64,000 nt of DNA from Hippasteria phrygiana. Taxonomy: Eukaryota; Echinodermata; Asteroidea; Valvatida; Goniasteridae. The stretch covers positions 1,178,001 through 1,242,000 of the forward strand of contig JAZGUH010000616.1 of assembly GCA_037893225.1 (NCBI GenBank), read 5' to 3'. Every line of letters begins with the position of its first letter. Within the stretch, counting starts at the first letter, position 1. The notes below the pieces were generated by a model. It worked only from the letters and a program-made list of their open reading frames with translations, had not been told where the DNA came from and did no database searches. Below are positions 62,295 through 64,000 of this stretch, piece by piece. The position numbers and the translations under genes are program-made.

Positions 62295-64000
62295 TTAATT
62301 GAATCGTATGCTGTAATTGTGCTCACTCTGAATTCTTTGCCAATCCACATCTGGAGGGATTGCTGACTTGGGTTCCAGTTGCCCTTTCTTGTACAATGAC
62401 TTGGCACAGTTGTACAAGTTATATCGTTGTGCCCTACACTTTGCCCTTCGTATTTTATAATGTGTGCTCCTAGCCCGTTGGGAATGATATTTTTCTTTTC
62501 TGTCCATTTCGGCCAGACTTTTGGCAGCTGCAGATCCTGGCAAAACAGGACAACCTGCAGCTTCACACTTGAGGATGATTGAGTTGGCATGGCCATTGTT
62601 GACAAGGTGAACTGCGCTGTGGTCTCTTGAGAGAGCATTTCTGGAAAAGGTTAGTGTCCCTTTTGGATTAGTACTTGAAAAAGCATGGTTCATGGACTCT
62701 GCTTTTTGTGTACTTGTCCCATATCTGGTTTTTTGCATTGCCTCGTGACCAATTCTCTTCTGAATTTTCAGTAAAAGCAGTTTCTTGTCAGACTCGAGCA
62801 TTTTCAGTTTTCCCCTAACATGAACAGGAAGGTAGGGAAATCTGTTATTGCCATTGCAAACCAAGGACCGCTTTTTGCAAAGGTTGTGGCGACCTTGGTA
62901 ACATTCGGGAATGGTTGAGGCAGCCTGTTCAGCCATGTCATACATTTGGGCAAAGTTTCTCCCACATTTCTTGAGGATTGCCCCTGCTTCTGCTTGTACC
63001 CTGTGACTTACATCGTCACCTAACCGGTCTTGTATCTTTTTCTTTTCTTTTTTAGTTCTACCAGGCATCATGTCACCACTGAATTTGGCCCGACTGATTG
63101 CTGAACTGAGTGATCGATTTAAGTGAGGTGGGTCAAGAAAGTGTTGTGGCTCGATACCTGCTTTAATTCTCATCTGAGACATAAAACCTTTTGCCATACA
63201 CCCGTCCGCATCGCTTGTTACTCTTTCTGCTAACAAGGGTTCCTTACACTCTAGAAGTTTCTTGGCACATTGAATTCCCCCTTCTCTTTCATCCCCCATG
63301 TTGTAATTTGCTGGGCGTGTAGCACTACAAGAATCTGTGTGCTCGGAACAATTGTTACTGCTGTGTTTGCCTGACATTTGATTTGCACATTTGCAGAGTT
63401 TATTCTCGTGGTGGTACATTACTACCATTTTTTGGTGGTTACATTCTCACATACTACGTCCCTAGTTTGGGTGGCCGGCACAAATGGTGTGTTTTTCCCC
63501 GACAGTTTCTCAAGGGGTTATTGTATTGTCTATCTAATTCGACAGCAATCGGTTTTTCTCTGTCATAGCCCTGTAATTCTTGAATACCTTTGACCAGTTT
63601 TCTCTTTTCAGCCATACTTCTAACATTTTCATTGATAATAATGTCCCCACATTTGCTTGCTGTTTTCTGCAGCCCACTGATTGAAGGAACAGTCGTACCC
63701 AATGCTGTCAAAAGTCGTCTTGCTCCTGTGGCTGCAATACCCGTGTTGAGGAGACCAACTTGGAAGGCCATGTTTGGAGTTGCAGTGCGTCGGCCTCTGC
63801 TGACCTGAGGTATCTCTGAGTACAGCTTCTTCCTTCCTGTCGAGAAGTGGCACTTGTTGCATGACAGCACCTCTGAAACAGCAAGGCCCCGGTGTGTTTC
63901 TTGCTCTGCCTGTAGCTGAGGCCAGCCATCCCAGTCAGGATTCGCATGCTGATGGTCCAGGGTAGCTGGAACACTTGTCTCAACTGTAGTGTTGACATGA
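62295..64000 (-). pseudogene. Mutator-like transposase, copy 15 (cut by window edge)
   Basis: C-terminal frame 62295-63428 (Gln 95). The middle frame is open from 63454 up to the window edge. The N-terminal coding part lies beyond 64000. The G4A5 and A6 frame changes are present; the 1-base insertion of copies 1-3 is absent. Confidence 0.85.

Larger units (their letters stand above)
404..64000. repeat. Macrosatellite of ~4.3-kb transposon-derived units
   Basis: Fifteen head-to-tail units, the first truncated on its left and the last cut by the window edge. Complete units 2-14 are 4312, 4286, 4320, 4296, 4337, 4376, 4324, 4246, 4298, 4324, 5880, 4402 and 4376 bp. After subtracting the 13-bp minisatellite copies, every unit is 4142 or 4143 bp, except unit 4 (43-bp deletion), unit 5 (2-bp deletion) and unit 12 (1473-bp transposon plus 4-bp target duplication). 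Each unit has a minus-strand Mutator-like transposase, a 1.4-kb shared 5' region and a plus-strand His-Cys box endonuclease. Near-identity points to recent amplification or continuing homogenisation. The array continues past the right edge. Confidence 0.97.

Overview
The window looks like animal nuclear DNA. It has GT-AG introns, Kozak-type start sites, a transposase of the Mutator-like group familiar from cnidarian, mollusc and lancelet genomes, and an inverted-repeat transposon insertion. I cannot name the species. There is no prokaryotic operon, rRNA, tRNA or CRISPR array.

Layout: positions 1-403 are unique flanking DNA with one strong hairpin. From 404 to the right edge the window is a single head-to-tail macrosatellite: a truncated first unit, 13 complete units and a partial fifteenth. 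Counting each unit from the end of the endonuclease gene, boundaries fall after 4418, 8730, 13016, 17336, 21632, 25969, 30345, 34669, 38915, 43213, 47537, 53417, 57819 and 62195. Outside one internal 13-bp minisatellite each unit is 4142 or 4143 bp. The only exceptions are a 43-bp deletion (unit 4), a 2-bp deletion (unit 5) and a 1473-bp transposon (unit 12). Few substitutions separate the copies.

Each unit carries two convergent genes. The minus-strand gene is a Mutator-like DDE transposase of about 670 residues, split by reading-frame shifts shared by nearly all copies. The plus-strand gene is a two-coding-exon, 140-residue endonuclease of the His-Cys box family. Its putative catalytic His and Asn and most zinc ligands keep the spacing I recall for the homing endonuclease I-PpoI. 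The 5' ends of the two genes face each other across about 1.4 kb. That region holds a TTAA-centred 16-bp palindrome, the minisatellite (8 to 20 full copies per unit) and promoter-like motifs.

The most interesting possibility, which is inference, is that the unit is a selfish two-nuclease element that became a macrosatellite. The endonuclease could cut a site present once per unit, and repair would then drive expansion, contraction and homogenisation of the array. The endonuclease reading frame is intact in 13 of 14 copies, while the transposase frame is broken in all 15 as sequenced. Recent amplification alone could also leave the endonuclease intact, so this is not proof of selection.
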